NCBI RefSeq assembly: GCF_963169125.1 | Contig: NC_084796.1 | Span: 212,415,948-212,479,947, forward strand | Source of the DNA: Humulus lupulus | Lineage: Eukaryota; Streptophyta; Magnoliopsida; Rosales; Cannabaceae | DNA: 64,000 nt | Direction of reading: 5' to 3' | Shown here: positions 44,461-55,600 of the stretch, piece after piece | Position numbering within the stretch: the first letter of the stretch is position 1 | Layout: every line of letters starts with the position of its first letter | Position numbers and translations under genes: made by a program | Notes under the pieces: generated by a model | What the model saw: the letters and a program-made list of their open reading frames with translations, nothing else | What the model was told of the DNA's origin: nothing | Database searches by the model: none

Positions 44461-45600
44461 TCAGGTGTATAGCGTTCCAAGTCCGTGGGACCGCTTCTCC
44501 ATTAAGCTGAGCTAGCTTGAAGGTTCCTTCTTTCACGACCTCTGTTATTTGATAGGGCCCTTCCCAGTTTGGTCCCAGCACTCCGTCCTTGGGATCCTTA
44601 CCGGCTAAGAAGACTCTTCTGAGTACCAGGTCACCTACGCTAAAGACGAATTTCTTAACCTTTGAGTTGAAATAACGAGTGATCTTTAGCTGATAATACG
44701 CGAGCTGCAGCTGTGAAGCTTCTCATTTTTCGTCAATTAGGTCGAGGGACGCGTAGAGCAATTCATCGTTCCGGTCTTGGTCAAATGTCTGGAATCTATG
44801 CGAGGCTACCTTTACTTCGACAGGAAGGACTACCTCACTCCCGAAAGCCAGGGAGAAAGGAGTATGACCCGTCGAAGTTCGGTGGAGGTCCGGTATGCCC
44901 ACAGTACCTGGGGAAGCTATTTCAGCCAAACTCCCTTGGCTTCATCCAGTCTTTTCTTAAGGCTTGCTTTTAGCATCTTATTGACAGCCTCGACCTGCCC
45001 ATTGGCCTGGGGATAGGCCACAGAGGAGAAGCTTTTAATAATGTCGTGCCTCTCACAGAATTTGGTGAAGAGGTCGCTATCGAACTGCGTTCCATTATCC
45101 GACACGATCTTCTTTGGCAGCCTGAATCGGCACACAATATTCTTGACCACAAAGTCGAGGACTCTCTTTGAAGTGATCGTCGCCAGGGGCTTTGCTTCTG
45201 CCCACTTCGTGAAGTAGTCGATAGCCACCACCGCGTAGCGAACTCCTCCCTTTCCAGTAGGGAGGGCACCAACTAGGTCAATCCCTCAGATCGCGAACGA
45301 CCATGGGGACGAGATCATCTTCAGCTCGACTGGAGGAGCTTGGGCAATTGTGGAGAATCGCTGGCACTTGTTACACTTTTTGGATGTAGGAGATTGAGTC
45401 ATTTGACAGAGTGGGCCAATAATACCCTTGCCTTAGTATCTTCAGGGCCAGGCTTTGCCCCCCAGCGTGATCTCCGCAAAAGCCTTCGTGCACCTCCTGC
45501 AAAATGGTCTTCACCTCGCTTGGCAGAACACAGGGTAGGAGAGGTAAAGAGAGACCACATCGGTATAATATCCCATCTATCACTGTATACCTCAGAGCCT
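44461..45600 (-). pseudogene. Integrase of Tat element
   Basis: The HHCC zinc part reads EVHEGFCGDHAGG ... GYYWPTLSND ... VCKCQ (about 45530-45375). The catalytic core has VAIDYFTKWAEAKPL (Asp), IVSDNGTQFDS (Asp) and ANGQVEAVNKMLK (Glu), about 45230-44985. The C-terminal part continues with LAFGSEVVLPVEV, VGDLVLRRVF, GPNWEGPYQITEV and LKKYY to about 44461. Stops at about 44915 and 44721 break it. Confidence 0.9.
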
Positions 45601-45639
45601 GTTAAAGTACCCTACTTGCATCATTTCGTCACTCGGGTA

Positions 45640-46192
45640 ACTTCCCTACTGTGAGATACTCGAGGATGGGAGTCATCCAAGTTGGTCTGGTGTCGATCAT
45701 CTCGACATCTGCTCCAATTTTCTCTATGCTTGGCCTTTCCAAGAACTCTACCGGCATCAGCCCCAAAGTCTCTGCCTCCCCGGAAGTGGCGAGCTTCGCC
45801 ACGGCGTCCGTGTTGGCATTCTACTCTTGAGGTATCTACTCGATTGAGCCGCGCTCAAATGCGGATAGTTCTTTCTTTACCTTGGCCAGGTAAGCAGCCA
45901 TCTTGGTTCCCCATGCTTGGTATTCTCCTAACACTTGGTTTACCACGAGCTAGGAATCGCTGTAACACTGGACAGAGCTGGCCCTCAGCTCCTGGGCCAC
46001 CCTTAGCCCACCCAATAAAGTTTCGTATTCGGCCTCGTTGTTGGACGCTTTGAATCCGAATCGTAACGCCAAGTGGAATCGATGTCCCTCTGGGGATATC
46101 AATATGATTCCTACCCAGGAGCCATTCTCGTTAGACGAGCCATCTACGAAGACCTTCCATGAAGCCTGAGCTGACTCTTCTACCGGATCTTC
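45640..46192 (-). pseudogene. Second RNase H domain (Tat type)
   Basis: Between RT/RNase H and integrase lies a ribonuclease H-like (RVT_3) domain. Readable pieces on the minus strand are FVDGSSNENGSWVG, ISPEGHRFHLALRFGFKAS, NNEAEYETLLGGLRVAQEL and QAWGTKMAAYLAKVKKEL. Asp and Glu catalytic positions are visible, but several stops occur. The extra domain is diagnostic of Tat-lineage elements. Confidence 0.8.
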
Positions 46193-47680
46193 TCAGAATC
46201 CTGCGCATTCTGCCACAAAATCAGCCAGGGCCTGGCTTTTTATTGCATTTTGTGGTATGTACAGTATCTCAAATTGGCTGAGTTCGATAGCCCACTTCAA
46301 CAGACGCCTCGATGCTTCAGGTTTCTGCAAAACCTGCATTAAAGGCTGATCGGTTATGACGTGTATTGAGTGGGACTGGAAATATGGCCTGAGCTTTCGG
46401 GAGGTCGTAATAAGGTAGAAAGCAATCTTTTCCATCAATGGATACTGGGATTCAGCTCTGAGAAGTCTCTTGCTGATGTAATAGACTGGCTTTTGAGATC
46501 GGTCTTCTTCTCGGACTAATACGGCGCTAGCCGCATCTTCCATGATAGCTAGGTAAAGGAAAAAAGGCTCTCCTGCTGTTGGTTTGGATAACACTAGCGG
46601 CTCGGCTAAATGTTCTTTCAGGTCGAGGAAGGCACGTTCACATTCCTCGGTCCACTCGAATTTTTTATTTCCCCGGAGCAGGTTGTAGAATGGCAAACAC
46701 TTGTTGGTAGATTTAGAAATAAACCAATTAAGGGCCGCCACCCTTCGTGTCAGACTTTGGACGTCTTTTCGCAACCAGGGTGAGGGCATCTCGAGTAGCG
46801 ACCTGATCTTATCGGGGATCTCTTCTATTCCCCTGGTATTGACGATGAAACCCAGGAATTTTCCTGGCGCAACCCTGAAAGTACACTTTTGGGGGTTTAG
46901 CCTCATGCCGTATTCCCTCAAAATCTTAAAGCATTACTCCAGATCGAAGAGATGGTTATCGGCAGTTTTCGACTTGACCAACATGTCATCAACATACACT
47001 TCCATATTTTTCCCGATCTAATTGGTAAACATCCTATTTACCAACCTCTGGTACGTAGCTCCTGCATTTTTCAGCCCGAAAGGCATGACCTTGTAACAAT
47101 AAACGTTAGTTTGGGTCATGAAGCTAGTGTGTTCCTGGTCTGCAGGATTCATGGCGATCTGGTTATAGCCCGAGTATGCATCCATAAAAGACATGAGCTC
47201 GTGCCCTGCCGTGGCATCTACCAATTGGTCAATCCTTGGCAAGGGGAAGCAATCTTTGGGGCAGGCTTTGTTCAGATCGGAAAAGTCGATGCAGGACCAC
47301 CATTTCCCGTTGGGCTTTGAGACCAATACAAGATTGGCGACCCAGATCGGGAACTTTGCTTCGTGGATAAAGCTGCACTTTAAGAGTCGGGCTACTTCCT
47401 CTTATAGGGCCTCAGCTCGGGTCGTTCCTAGGTGCCTTTGTTTATGGGACTTTGCAGGCACGTTTTTATCCAAGTGGAGGGTGTGCATGATGACTCTCGG
47501 GCTGATCCCTATGATGTCTCCATGAGACCAGGTGAACACATCTAGAGTCCCTTGCATAAAACTAATCAGCTCCGCCTTCCTTTCACTACATAGGTTTTTC
47601 CCGAGCTTCACCACCTTCAAGGGGTCTTCTGAGTCGATATTTACCTCCTCGAGCTCTTCGATGGCCTGGAGCTAGGATCT
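46193..47680 (-). pseudogene. Reverse transcriptase and RNase H of Tat element
   Basis: Minus strand: FTWSHGDIIGISPRVIMH, IDFSDLNKACPKDCFPLPRI, MSFMDAYSGYNQIAMNPADQ and YKVMPFGLKNAGATYQRLV. The catalytic VYVDDML is at about 46999-46979, then KCTFRVAPGKFLGFIV. RNase H follows with YYISKRLLRAESQYPLMEK and LLKWAIELSQFEILY. Stops at about 47018 (TAG after MFTN) and 46934 split it into three open pieces. Confidence 0.92.
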
Positions 47681-47799
47681 ATCGTCGCCTACTCTGCCAT
47701 TCTGAGGTTTTTCTTTCTCAGGACTAGGTACGATTTCCCGAGATTCCTCACTCCCGCCCTAGATGGTCATCGTCTGCTGCCCGGGTCTTAATTTTCCCT

Positions 47800-48285
47800 T
47801 CATGGAAATGTTGTAGCTTTCCCTGGCAGCGAGCTAATCACCTCGGATCGTGCATATCCCCGAGGAGGAGGGGAATTTTAGCGCGAGGTGGCAGATGGAG
47901 GTTATGGCTTCAAATGCTATAATGTAGGTTGGCCTAAAATAACATTGTATGGGGCGGGACAATCGATGACCACAAATTCAAGGAGTTTTGAGACAGTCCG
48001 GGGTCCCTCTCCCAAGGTAATCACCAACTCGATCGTTCCTATTGCTGCCGACCCTTCTCCAAAAAATCCATATAGCGTCATGGAGGTGGCTTTTAACTCG
48101 GTGACAGATAAACCCATCTTTTCCAGCGTAGACCGAAACAGTAGGTTCACTGAGCTCCCATTATCGACCAGTATCCTCCTAACTCTCCGGTTGGTGAGCT
48201 GGGCGGCTATGATCAGAGGGTCGTTATGGGGGAACTGGACGTGACTGGCATCTTCCTCGGTGAATATGATTGATTGCCTCTCCAG
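47800..48285 (-). pseudogene. Aspartic protease of Tat element
   Basis: LVDNGSSVNLLFRSTLEKMG places Asp-Asn-Gly at the active site, near 48170-48110. It is followed by GTIELVITLGEG and VVIDCPAPYNVILGQPTL. It lies between the gag zinc-finger region and RT, as expected for processing of Gag-Pol. Confidence 0.85.
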
Positions 48286-49810
48286 TCATTGTTGTTTGGG
48301 TAGATACTGCTCTGGGACGAACTCCACTCCGTTATGAGCTTTCAATTCGTTGACATATCTTTTCTGGGCACCTCTGCTCGTGCCGGCCAGATGGGGGCCT
48401 CCACAGATCTTGGAGATCTCTCCTCCTATCACAGGAGGAGGGGTGTCCGGATTTATCCGAGACCCGGGCTGACTTATCGGAGCTTCTGGAGCTGGTTTTC
48501 CGGCGGGAACTCTATTCCGCACATACTGAGCCAAGGGTCTGGCTTTGATGAGAGTCTCGATCTCATCCTTCAGATGCCTACAATCGTCAGTGTTGTGGCC
48601 AATGTCGTTGTGGAATCGACAAAACTTGGAGGGGTCACGCTTAGCCTTCTGGTGCTTCAAAGGCTCCGGCTTCTTCCAGGGGGAGGCGAGCAGAGTTTGC
48701 TAGGAAAATATTATCCCTAGTGTTTGTGAGCTCGGTGTAAGTGGCGTACACTGGATTAAACTTTTCTACGGGCTTGTTCTTCTTCAGGCCGTGCTGGCCG
48801 CCCTCGCTGCTCCCTTTTCTCTTGCCTCCACCAAATTGGTTATTTTGTGTAACGGTTTGGGTCGATGTCAAGACATCCGTTCCCACTCGAGCGGGCTGAT
48901 CAGAGGCTTGGCTGGTTCCCATGGCCGATGCGCGCACCTCCTCCAGGTTTATCCATCCCTGGGCCTTATTTAGGAATTCGTTCACAGTGCTGACACCTTT
49001 TCTCTGTATCTCTTCACAGAGTCCGCCTCGAACGAGGATCCCAGTCCTCAAGGACATAAGCTTGGAACTATCATCTGTGTCCCTGGCTCGAGCCACGACG
49101 TTTGCGAATCTGCTCAGGTAAGCTTTCAAAGATTCCTCGGGCTGTTGCTTTACGTTTGCCAGGGTGTCAGCTTTGACGCGGGCAGCCTGAGAAGCTCAGA
49201 ATGCCCTCTTGAAGTTGGTAGAAAAGGTTTTCCATGAGCTGATGGAATGTTTTTTATTCTGCTTGAACCATTGCCTGGCCGGCCCAGTCAAGGTGGAAGG
49301 AAATATTAAACACCTCAGCTCGGGACCAATGTTGTGGGCCATCATCAGAGTGTTGAACATACCCAAATGATCTGACGGGTCCCCGTCTCCATTGAATTTG
49401 GAAAAGTGAGGCATACGGAAACCAGGTGGATATGTCGTGGCTGCTGTGCTGGGGGAGAAGAGCTCCAGTTCGTCCCCCGAGTAGTACTCATCTTTTTATT
49501 CTTTCGATAAGAGCTTCCTCATCAGCTCCTCCATCTGAGCCAGACGCTCCAGAGTTTGGTACTTACTTCCTTGGTTATTCTGGGGTTGTTCAACAGCTCC
49601 AGTTCCATTGTACGCGTTAGGCGGGTTATTGTCCCTCCTTTCTTGAGATAGGTTATGTGGGACATTCCCACTGTCACGTACTTTCGACAGACCCTCCCCT
49701 TGGTGAGCACGACTACCATTTCTAGCTGGGTCTCCTCTCTGAGAGTTGAGGCGATCTCGGAGGTCGGCCTGAGGGGTGGCCCGAGGGCTTTCAGGCGAAC
49801 TCAAACGATG
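48286..49810 (-). pseudogene. gag: Gag core and zinc-finger-like region of Tat element
   Basis: Capsid-region motifs on the minus strand are FNGDGDPSDHLGMFNTLM, GPARQWFKQ and ESLKAYLSRFANVVARAR. Further on, EKFNPVYATYTEL and DPSKFCRFHNDIGHNTDDC supply Cys and His residues typical of Tat gag proteins. Frameshifts and stops (for example at about 49196 and 48640) split it. Particle formation and RNA packaging are the expected roles. Confidence 0.88.
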
Positions 49811-50073
49811 GCGCAGATCTTCGTTGGATATGCCACTTCGATGACTCCCAGTCCAGTAACTTCCATTTGAAAAACTCAGAGCCTGCCGCTGAGGGTGAGG
49901 ATCCGGGATTTCCCCAGGAGCCCAGCTGCGATGGGAAGGTCTGACGAGAGGAGGATTTCTCCTGCTGCTCCCATGATCCGGAATGTCTCGGACTGGACGG
50001 GGAGGAGATGGGTATATTATTGGTGACGGGGGATGCCTAACTGGTGACGTGATCCTAGTCCTGTTAGGGCAGA

Positions 50074-50631
50074 TTATGCTAGGTCGCGGCCGCTCCGCTC
50101 TACCATCCCCCGCGTTCTGCGCTCGGCGGTCTGATCGCGGTGTAGGACGGTTGGCCGGGGTGGGTTGTCGTCGCGAGCCCTCCCCGGATCTCCTTCTCGA
50201 GCTGCCTCGGGCCCTCCAGGGTGCGATCGAGGGTGGAATTGAGCTAGGAGTTGAGGTCCGGACCGATCGGCCCTCGGAAGTTCCTCAAACACAGTTTCCT
50301 GGTGGTGTGACGTGGTAGTAGAATCCAGAGTCAAGGTTTTGACCGATCGACTGGGCCTAGACCGGTTCCCCCGGTCGGACATATGAGTCCCACCATGCCT
50401 CTTTCTGATGTTAGCGTCGGTTGTAAGAGGGGGTAATCGAGCCAAGAACTCTTCAATTTGCTTGTTTGCTTTCGACAACTGACTTCTCAACTGTGCATTT
50501 TCCATTTCTATCGCCGTGTAGAAATCCAGGTTCGGATTAGGCGGCCGGGGAGCCAAACTTCCAGTGTCGCCCTGGTCCATTGCCTGCTTTCCCGGTCGCT
50601 GCTGAACCTCGGGGTTTTTCTCATCGGACAT
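50074..50631 (-). CDS. Gag N-terminal ORF of Tat element
   Basis: A 185-codon frame starting MSDEKNPEVQQRPGKQAMDQ about 110 bp after the primer site. A Glu/Gln/Lys-rich helix (ENAQLRSQLSKANKQIEEFL) suggests a coiled coil, followed by Arg-rich low-complexity sequence. It is the first ORF of the transcript and probably the N-terminal part of Gag before a frameshift. No enzymatic domain. Confidence 0.7.
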   Translation of the reverse strand: MSDEKNPEVQQRPGKQAMDQGDTGSLAPRPPNPNLDFYTAIEMENAQLRSQLSKANKQIEEFLARLPPLTTDANIRKRHGGTHMSDRGNRSRPSRSVKTLTLDSTTTSHHQETVFEELPRADRSGPQLLAQFHPRSHPGGPEAAREGDPGRARDDNPPRPTVLHRDQTAERRTRGMVERSGRDLA

Positions 50632-50738
50632 GGCGGCATGATGGGCCTCCTACCCATCACGTTGATTCGCTACATTACCATGCCTCGAGCGAGTAACCAC
50701 CATGGTTGGGTTTCTGCAATAGCACCAATCTAAAAACT

Positions 50739-50756
50739 CTCAATGAAAGCACCAAA
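50739..50756 (-). other. Primer-binding site of Tat element
   Basis: On the minus strand TGGTGCTTTCATTGAGAG follows the LTR end after two bases. It begins TGG like standard sites but is not the initiator-Met sequence. I do not assign the tRNA. Confidence 0.75.
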
Positions 50757-50758
50757 CT

Positions 50759-51534
50759 GTTGATGCGGTTCTTCGGCAACAGATAATTATACGAATAAAC
50801 GGGATGGATTAGTGCTAAATAATGAACCGTTATATGTAAATATTTATATTCCAAACTGGTGAAAATAGTATAGGGGGAAGGTTATAACTCCTTTCCTTTT
50901 AGGTGGTTCGAAGGTTAAAATCCCTCTAGTCCACCAGTCAATATTATTGAAATATCTCTGGTATTCCTTACAGGGTGTTTCTTTACAAACTAGACGCCAA
51001 CCCCTTGCAACGCCCAGGGTCTCCATATTTATAGGGAGAGGACACCTAGGTGTTGGTAAAGGGGGTCATTCCGTGACCTTCTTACCCATCACGTCACCTC
51101 TGTGACACTTATGATTAATTCCTAAAACCTGACAATGAAGTGTTGTCTAATCAATAGGAAATGGGGATAATGGGCCGCATGGCCCAAACCAGTCGCGGGG
51201 TGCCTGAACACGCACGCTTATGCTGCGTGTCCGAGAATTCAGGAATGGAGTAGACATGTGATGTCTGATATGTGCACGTTTACATTGCGTGGTTGAATTC
51301 ATAAATGGTCGGGGGTGTCAGCTCTATGTCGTACCTTGAGCTTGATGTAGTTCCAGCTCGTGGTGCCACACTGCTGACCCGGCGCCTTCGAGTATTCTTA
51401 CTAAACCTTTGTCTACCTCGAGCTAAAGAGGTGGAGACTCGTAACGGCAGCTCCGGGTAGGTGGCTTCCACGTGGCTGATAGAATTATGCCCTTTTCCAG
51501 CTCGCTAGTAACCCGTGGATGTTTAGGGCGTACA
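50759..51534 (-). repeat. 5' LTR of Tat element
   Basis: 776 bp. On the minus strand a TATA box TATAAATA lies at 51033-51026 and should drive the genomic RNA. Next to its left end is the primer site. Confidence 0.95.
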
Positions 51535-52610
51535 GTGTCCCAGTTGTTTTGGGCCTGAAATCATTAATGAAAGCATCATAAACTTCCTTTTCATGACCAA
51601 CAAAGGAAAAAGATAGTACATAACCAGAAAGACAGATCATGAACTATGCCTACTACTAAGAGATCTATGCAGGTTTACTCCATCAGCAGCTAAACTGAGA
51701 CGATGATGTCTTGGTTCATTTTTGAATTCTGGATTGATATAATCTACCTTCTTCCAGGTCTGTGAATCTGTAGGATGCCAGAGTTTACCATCTTTCACTC
51801 GTCCAGTCTCGTGCCATATTAAGTTCTTAGAGTGTTTTGCGGTTCGATATAATCGCTTCAACCACGAAATCAAAGGTAAGTACAATAGCACTTTTTGAGG
51901 AATAAGTTTCCTAATCTCCTTACTTTTGTTCGGTTTGTACCGTGATAAACCACATTCTGGGCAAGTGTCCATGTCTGCATACTCCTTACGATATAAAATA
52001 CAATCATTCGGACATGCATGAATCTTCTCATACTTCAACCCTATCAAACTCAATGTTTTCTTTACTTCATATGTAGACTTCGGAAAACAATTTTCTAGCG
52101 GCAAAATCTCCTTGAAAGCAGCTAAAAATTGACTAAAACACTTATCACTAACTCCATTTTTTGCTTTTATGTTATAAAATTTAACCATTGTTGGCAATCT
52201 TAGTTTATTGCAACCACTGAAGAATTGTCTATCTGATCTCTAATCATACTATCAAATTTTTCTGGATTATGAAAAAACTCTTCTTGTGCTTCATCAAGCA
52301 ATTCTATAGGATGATCATCAAAATCATTACTCTCAAAATCATCTACACCTCACCTACCTAATGGATATGGGTGGTCATTTAATAATTCTCCATGGCAATA
52401 CCATTTACTATAACTTATATCAAATCCCCGACAAAATACATGATCATTTATCATGGTAATATTCCCCTTTACTCCATTACCACAATCGATACAAGGACAA
52501 CGAATTTTTTGCGGATCACTACAATTCTTTAGGAAAAACTCTAAAAATTTGTTGAATCCATCTTGAAATTGTGATGTTTCTCTCCCCTCAAGCATCCATG
52601 ATTTATCCAT
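51535..52610 (-). pseudogene. tnp2-type CACTA transposase, 5' part
   Basis: ATG at 52608-52610 begins MDKSWMLEGRETSQFQDG, a transposase-associated domain with the IRCPCIDCGNG zinc-binding segment. After a TGA at about 52350 and a one-base frameshift near 52210, the core continues. It shows KLRLPTMVKFYNIKAKNGVS, HACPNDCILYRKEY, CPECGLSRYKPNKSKEIRKL and LRHHRLSLAADGVN-like ending. A TGA at 51637-51639 replaces the conserved Trp of this region. The frame runs to the Tat junction at GPKQLG. The rest resumes at 39456, so the insertion split the GPKQ...DIDVYL segment. Confidence 0.9.
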
Positions 52611-52656
52611 ACTAATAACAATATTAAATTCCTAATAAGTTAGAAAAAAACTTATA

Positions 52657-53067
52657 TTAGGTTCCAGTCTTATAAAATTTTTAAAAAAATCGACAGAGTT
52701 TCCTCTGTTTTTATAGCATACCGTAATTTCATAATTACCTATAAAACCAATATAAACAAACACAATAATCAAGCATAGATGAATCCATCATTATTAGGTT
52801 CTAGTCTTATAAAATTTATAAAAAATTCGGAAGAGTATCATCTGTTTCTATAGCACACCGCAATTTCATAATTTCCTATAAAAAGAACACAAACAAACAC
52901 ATTAATCAAGCATAAATGAATCCGTCATTATTAGGTTCTAGTCTTATAAAAATTTTAAAAAATTCGGCAGAGTATCCTCTGTTTCTATAGCACACCGCAA
53001 TTTCATAATTTCCTATAAAAAAAAAACACAAACAAACACAATAATCAAGCATAAATGAATCCATCCT
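52657..53067. repeat. 137-bp tandem repeat, three copies, upstream of transposase
   Basis: Units start TTAGGTTC(C/T)AGTCTTATAA at 52657, 52794 and 52931, exactly 137 bp apart. Each contains CGGCAGAGTATCCTCTG and CACACCGCAATTTC. The 2.8-kb derivative has a single copy of a related segment (about 24055-24170). The repeats lie just 5' of the transposase start on the minus strand, in its promoter or leader. Confidence 0.85.
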
Positions 53068-53959
53068 TATATCACCACAGCACACAAATTTCCCAGAGTC
53101 TACTTCACTAATTTTCAAACATAACTTTCACTAAATCCAATATGCATGATTTAATTAGCCTTGTCTATATACATAAATCTTGTAGTAATATAAAAAAAAA
53201 AAAAAAAGAATAACTAACATTCAATATTACTCTTCAATTCACCCGAAATGAACAACAAAGTTCACCACTCAATCAATGACCCTACTAAAACATTACTTAC
53301 ATAATTAGTAAACTGCATAATTAATTATCAAACTAATAAATAGAAAAATCAAACTAGTTATAGAAACTAATGTACAAAACTTTGATCATCTTCAAGCTAT
53401 TTATTTTTTCAAATATTTAAAAAGAAAATTCATCTCTTGTCACAATTTCTAAAATTTACTAATATACATATATATTTATAATAAACCAAATTTTTATCAC
53501 ATTATTTAAAATAACAAAATAAACAAATAATTAGAAAAGTTAACAAAATATTAATAATTTTAATTATAAAATTTGGAATAATATTAAAAAATAAAAAAAC
53601 ATAGAAAAATAAAAAATTATCATCAAAACAATGTTTTACTAATTCATACCTGATTTGAAGCTCAAAAACACCTTTCAATGACAAAAATCCGGTCAAAATC
53701 CAGCAAGAAACACCAAGAAACCATGAGAAATAATACCCACGGCCAAATGTATTTTTTTCTGTAAAAAACAAAAAAAAAAAGGATTTGGGGGCTATATTTC
53801 GGTTTATAATGAAGGAAAGTGGTAAGAAATAAAGAAAAAAAAAGGGTTTGAAAAATGAAAATGGTGTTGGCTCACGGTTGTTAATGAAGGTTTTGGGGTT
53901 TTTTTCTACAGTTGAGAGAGAGAGATATGATTGTTCGGGTGGGGGAAGAGGGTTATATA

Positions 53960-54321
53960 ACCCTTTTACTTCGGTTTTTACAGTGCACTTTCTACTTCGA
54001 TTTTTACCTAAAAACCGAAGTAGAAGGGGCTGGGTTGTGCACCTTTTACAAGTAAAATGTGAACAAGGGACACATTTGGCTTGACCCTTTTTCACATCTT
54101 TATTCTCTCTAAACAGAAGTCACAGGCCTGTGCAACCAAACATGACCCTCTTAACTTTGAATTTTTAACTTCGCTTTTTTAAAAAAGCGAAGTAGTATGT
54201 ATTTTTTTTTTGAAAGCGCCAAATTCAAAAGCGCAGTAAAAGAGTTTAAAAAAGTTTTTACTTTAGTTTTTTTGTATGCTCAGTATAAAAACTGAAGTAA
54301 AAACCAATATTTCTAGTAGTG
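53960..54321. repeat. Right subterminal and terminal repeats of large CACTA
   Basis: CTTTTACTTCGGTTTTTACA, CTACTTCGATTTTTACC...AAAACCGAAGTAG and diverged CTTCGCTTTTTT/AAAAAGCGAAG copies lead to the inverted repeat ending CTAGTAGTG. Fewer palindromes than in the 2.8-kb copy. Confidence 0.8.
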
Positions 54322-55376
54322 AAAATTTTATAAAATCATTTAAATTCCCAAATCAACAAAACAAAACATATTATAAATAAATAATACAAAATCATAAAGC
54401 TTTTTTTAAAAAAAAATCATCATCATTTCTTTATTAATTATAATCTTAAATAACATTAAAAATCTAACAAGGATTTAACTAACCTAGCATACAATTCAAA
54501 AAAAATTATATCATTAACCTAACCTAATATTTAATTTTATTACAATAAAAAAGTGAACAACCATCAAACATTTTTATGCAAAGTTATTACAATCTTTCTT
54601 TTAAAAAAACACAAATATAATTAAATTAACAAACATACAAATCTGAATGAAATAATAAAATCAACACTTTCTAAAATAATAAATTACACAATTTCAAAAT
54701 ATAAATTAACATTTTATCAATACATTAATCAATCAGAAAAGAAAATTTTTAAATACATAAGGGCTCGAGATGGGGGTTATCTAAGGGCAAGGGTTGATGG
54801 GTTACCCAAGGGCTTTGGATGGTCCAATGGAATCTGAAGAAAAAAAAACTCATTTTTACAATATACAAAACATATAGTAAGGAATACTTCAATTTTAGGG
54901 GCACAATAGGGAGAATGGGGTATAGAATGACGAACCTTAGGAAGAGATTGCAAAAAATGGGGCTGTGATACCCATGGGCAGCGGCCTGCGACAGTCTGCG
55001 ACAGTTTCTCCATCTCTAAAAATTTAAGCGGTTTTGAGAAAATGAGGAAGAAGGGCTCAGATTGGGGGTTATATTGAAGTGTTCTATAGCGATGACATCG
55101 CTATAGGGGTAAAGAAAGTCGTCGCGACACACCATTTCAGTTAAGGTATTTGGATCCTATAGAGATGACATGTCGTTGCTATAGATAATGAAAATTTGAA
55201 AGAAAAAACTTGGCGGTCAACTTCCCTCCATATTTTTTTCAATCCCTATAGGGACGATTTGTCGTCGCTGTAGGTACTGAAAATTTGGAAAGGGTGCCCA
55301 GTGTTTCCACCAGTTTTTTGTTGTCCTTCAGCGACGACATGTCATCACATTAGAGAGAGATTTCTTTGGAAGTAAT
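54322..55376. mobile_element. Right part of the outer CACTA-like element
   Basis: After the AAA duplication, AT-rich sequence leads to a block with CTATAGCGATGACATCGCTATAG, GACATGTCGTTGCTATAG, GACGATTTGTCGTCGCTGTAG and GCGACGACATGTCATC (55085-55345). These are the same motif family as at 31240-31410. The right terminus (about 55376) is too decayed to fix. Confidence 0.5.
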
Positions 55377-55600
55377 GGCCATTTGCCTGTTGGCTTTTAT
55401 TCCCTTATAAAACCATGTTGGGCATGTTACACGATTTTATATTATCAATAAAAGTAGAAGAAATCATTTAGTTTGACAATCGTATTGCTATCTTGTTTTA
55501 TTACATTATTATTGAAATAATACAAACATTTATAAAATCCTGAACATATGGATAGTTACAATTGTACAATGGATTATAGTTGTAATTGTATGTTCAAAAG
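55377..55600. other. Unassigned AT-rich DNA
   Basis: Joins the CACTA-like remnant to copia-like LTR copy B. It has an AATAAAAG signal near 55448 and no gene. It may be the start of the LTR. Confidence 0.35.

Larger units (their letters stand above)
39457..51534 (-). mobile_element. Tat-lineage Ty3/gypsy retrotransposon
   Basis: LTRs 39457-40234 and 50759-51534 start TGTTGA and end GTACA as read on the plus strand. A perfect 5-bp TSD GTGTC (39452-39456 and 51535-51539) flanks the element. The coding strand is minus: gag, protease, RT, RNase H, a second RNase H domain and integrase. An antisense gene on the plus strand lies between integrase and the 3' LTR. The second RNase H and the antisense ORF are features of the Tat/Ogre lineage. 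By eye the two LTRs differ at roughly 30 of 776 positions. Stops in gag and pol make it inactive. Confidence 0.95.
33429..54321 (-). mobile_element. Large CACTA (En/Spm) transposon, split by a Tat element
   Basis: Ends CACAACAAGAAAAAATGGC and, inverted, CACTACTAGAAATATTGG, with 3-bp TSD AAA (33426-33428 and 54322-54324). Without the 12.1-kb Tat insertion it is about 8.8 kb, normal for an autonomous CACTA. Both genes are on the minus strand: a tnp2 transposase (52610 to about 37190) and a Transposase_24/Ulp1 gene (about 37135 to 34126). Stops, a frameshift and the Tat insertion disable it. The 2.8-kb element at 22809 is a deleted relative. Confidence 0.93.

Noticed and set aside
44713..47525. 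Several plus-strand frames opposite Tat pol
   Set aside because: They are shadows of the minus-strand integrase, RNase H and RT, which have clear motifs.
53502..54095. 197-codon frame across the right end of the large CACTA
   Set aside because: It runs from palindromic subterminal repeats into AT-rich sequence, with long Phe/Leu runs and no domain.
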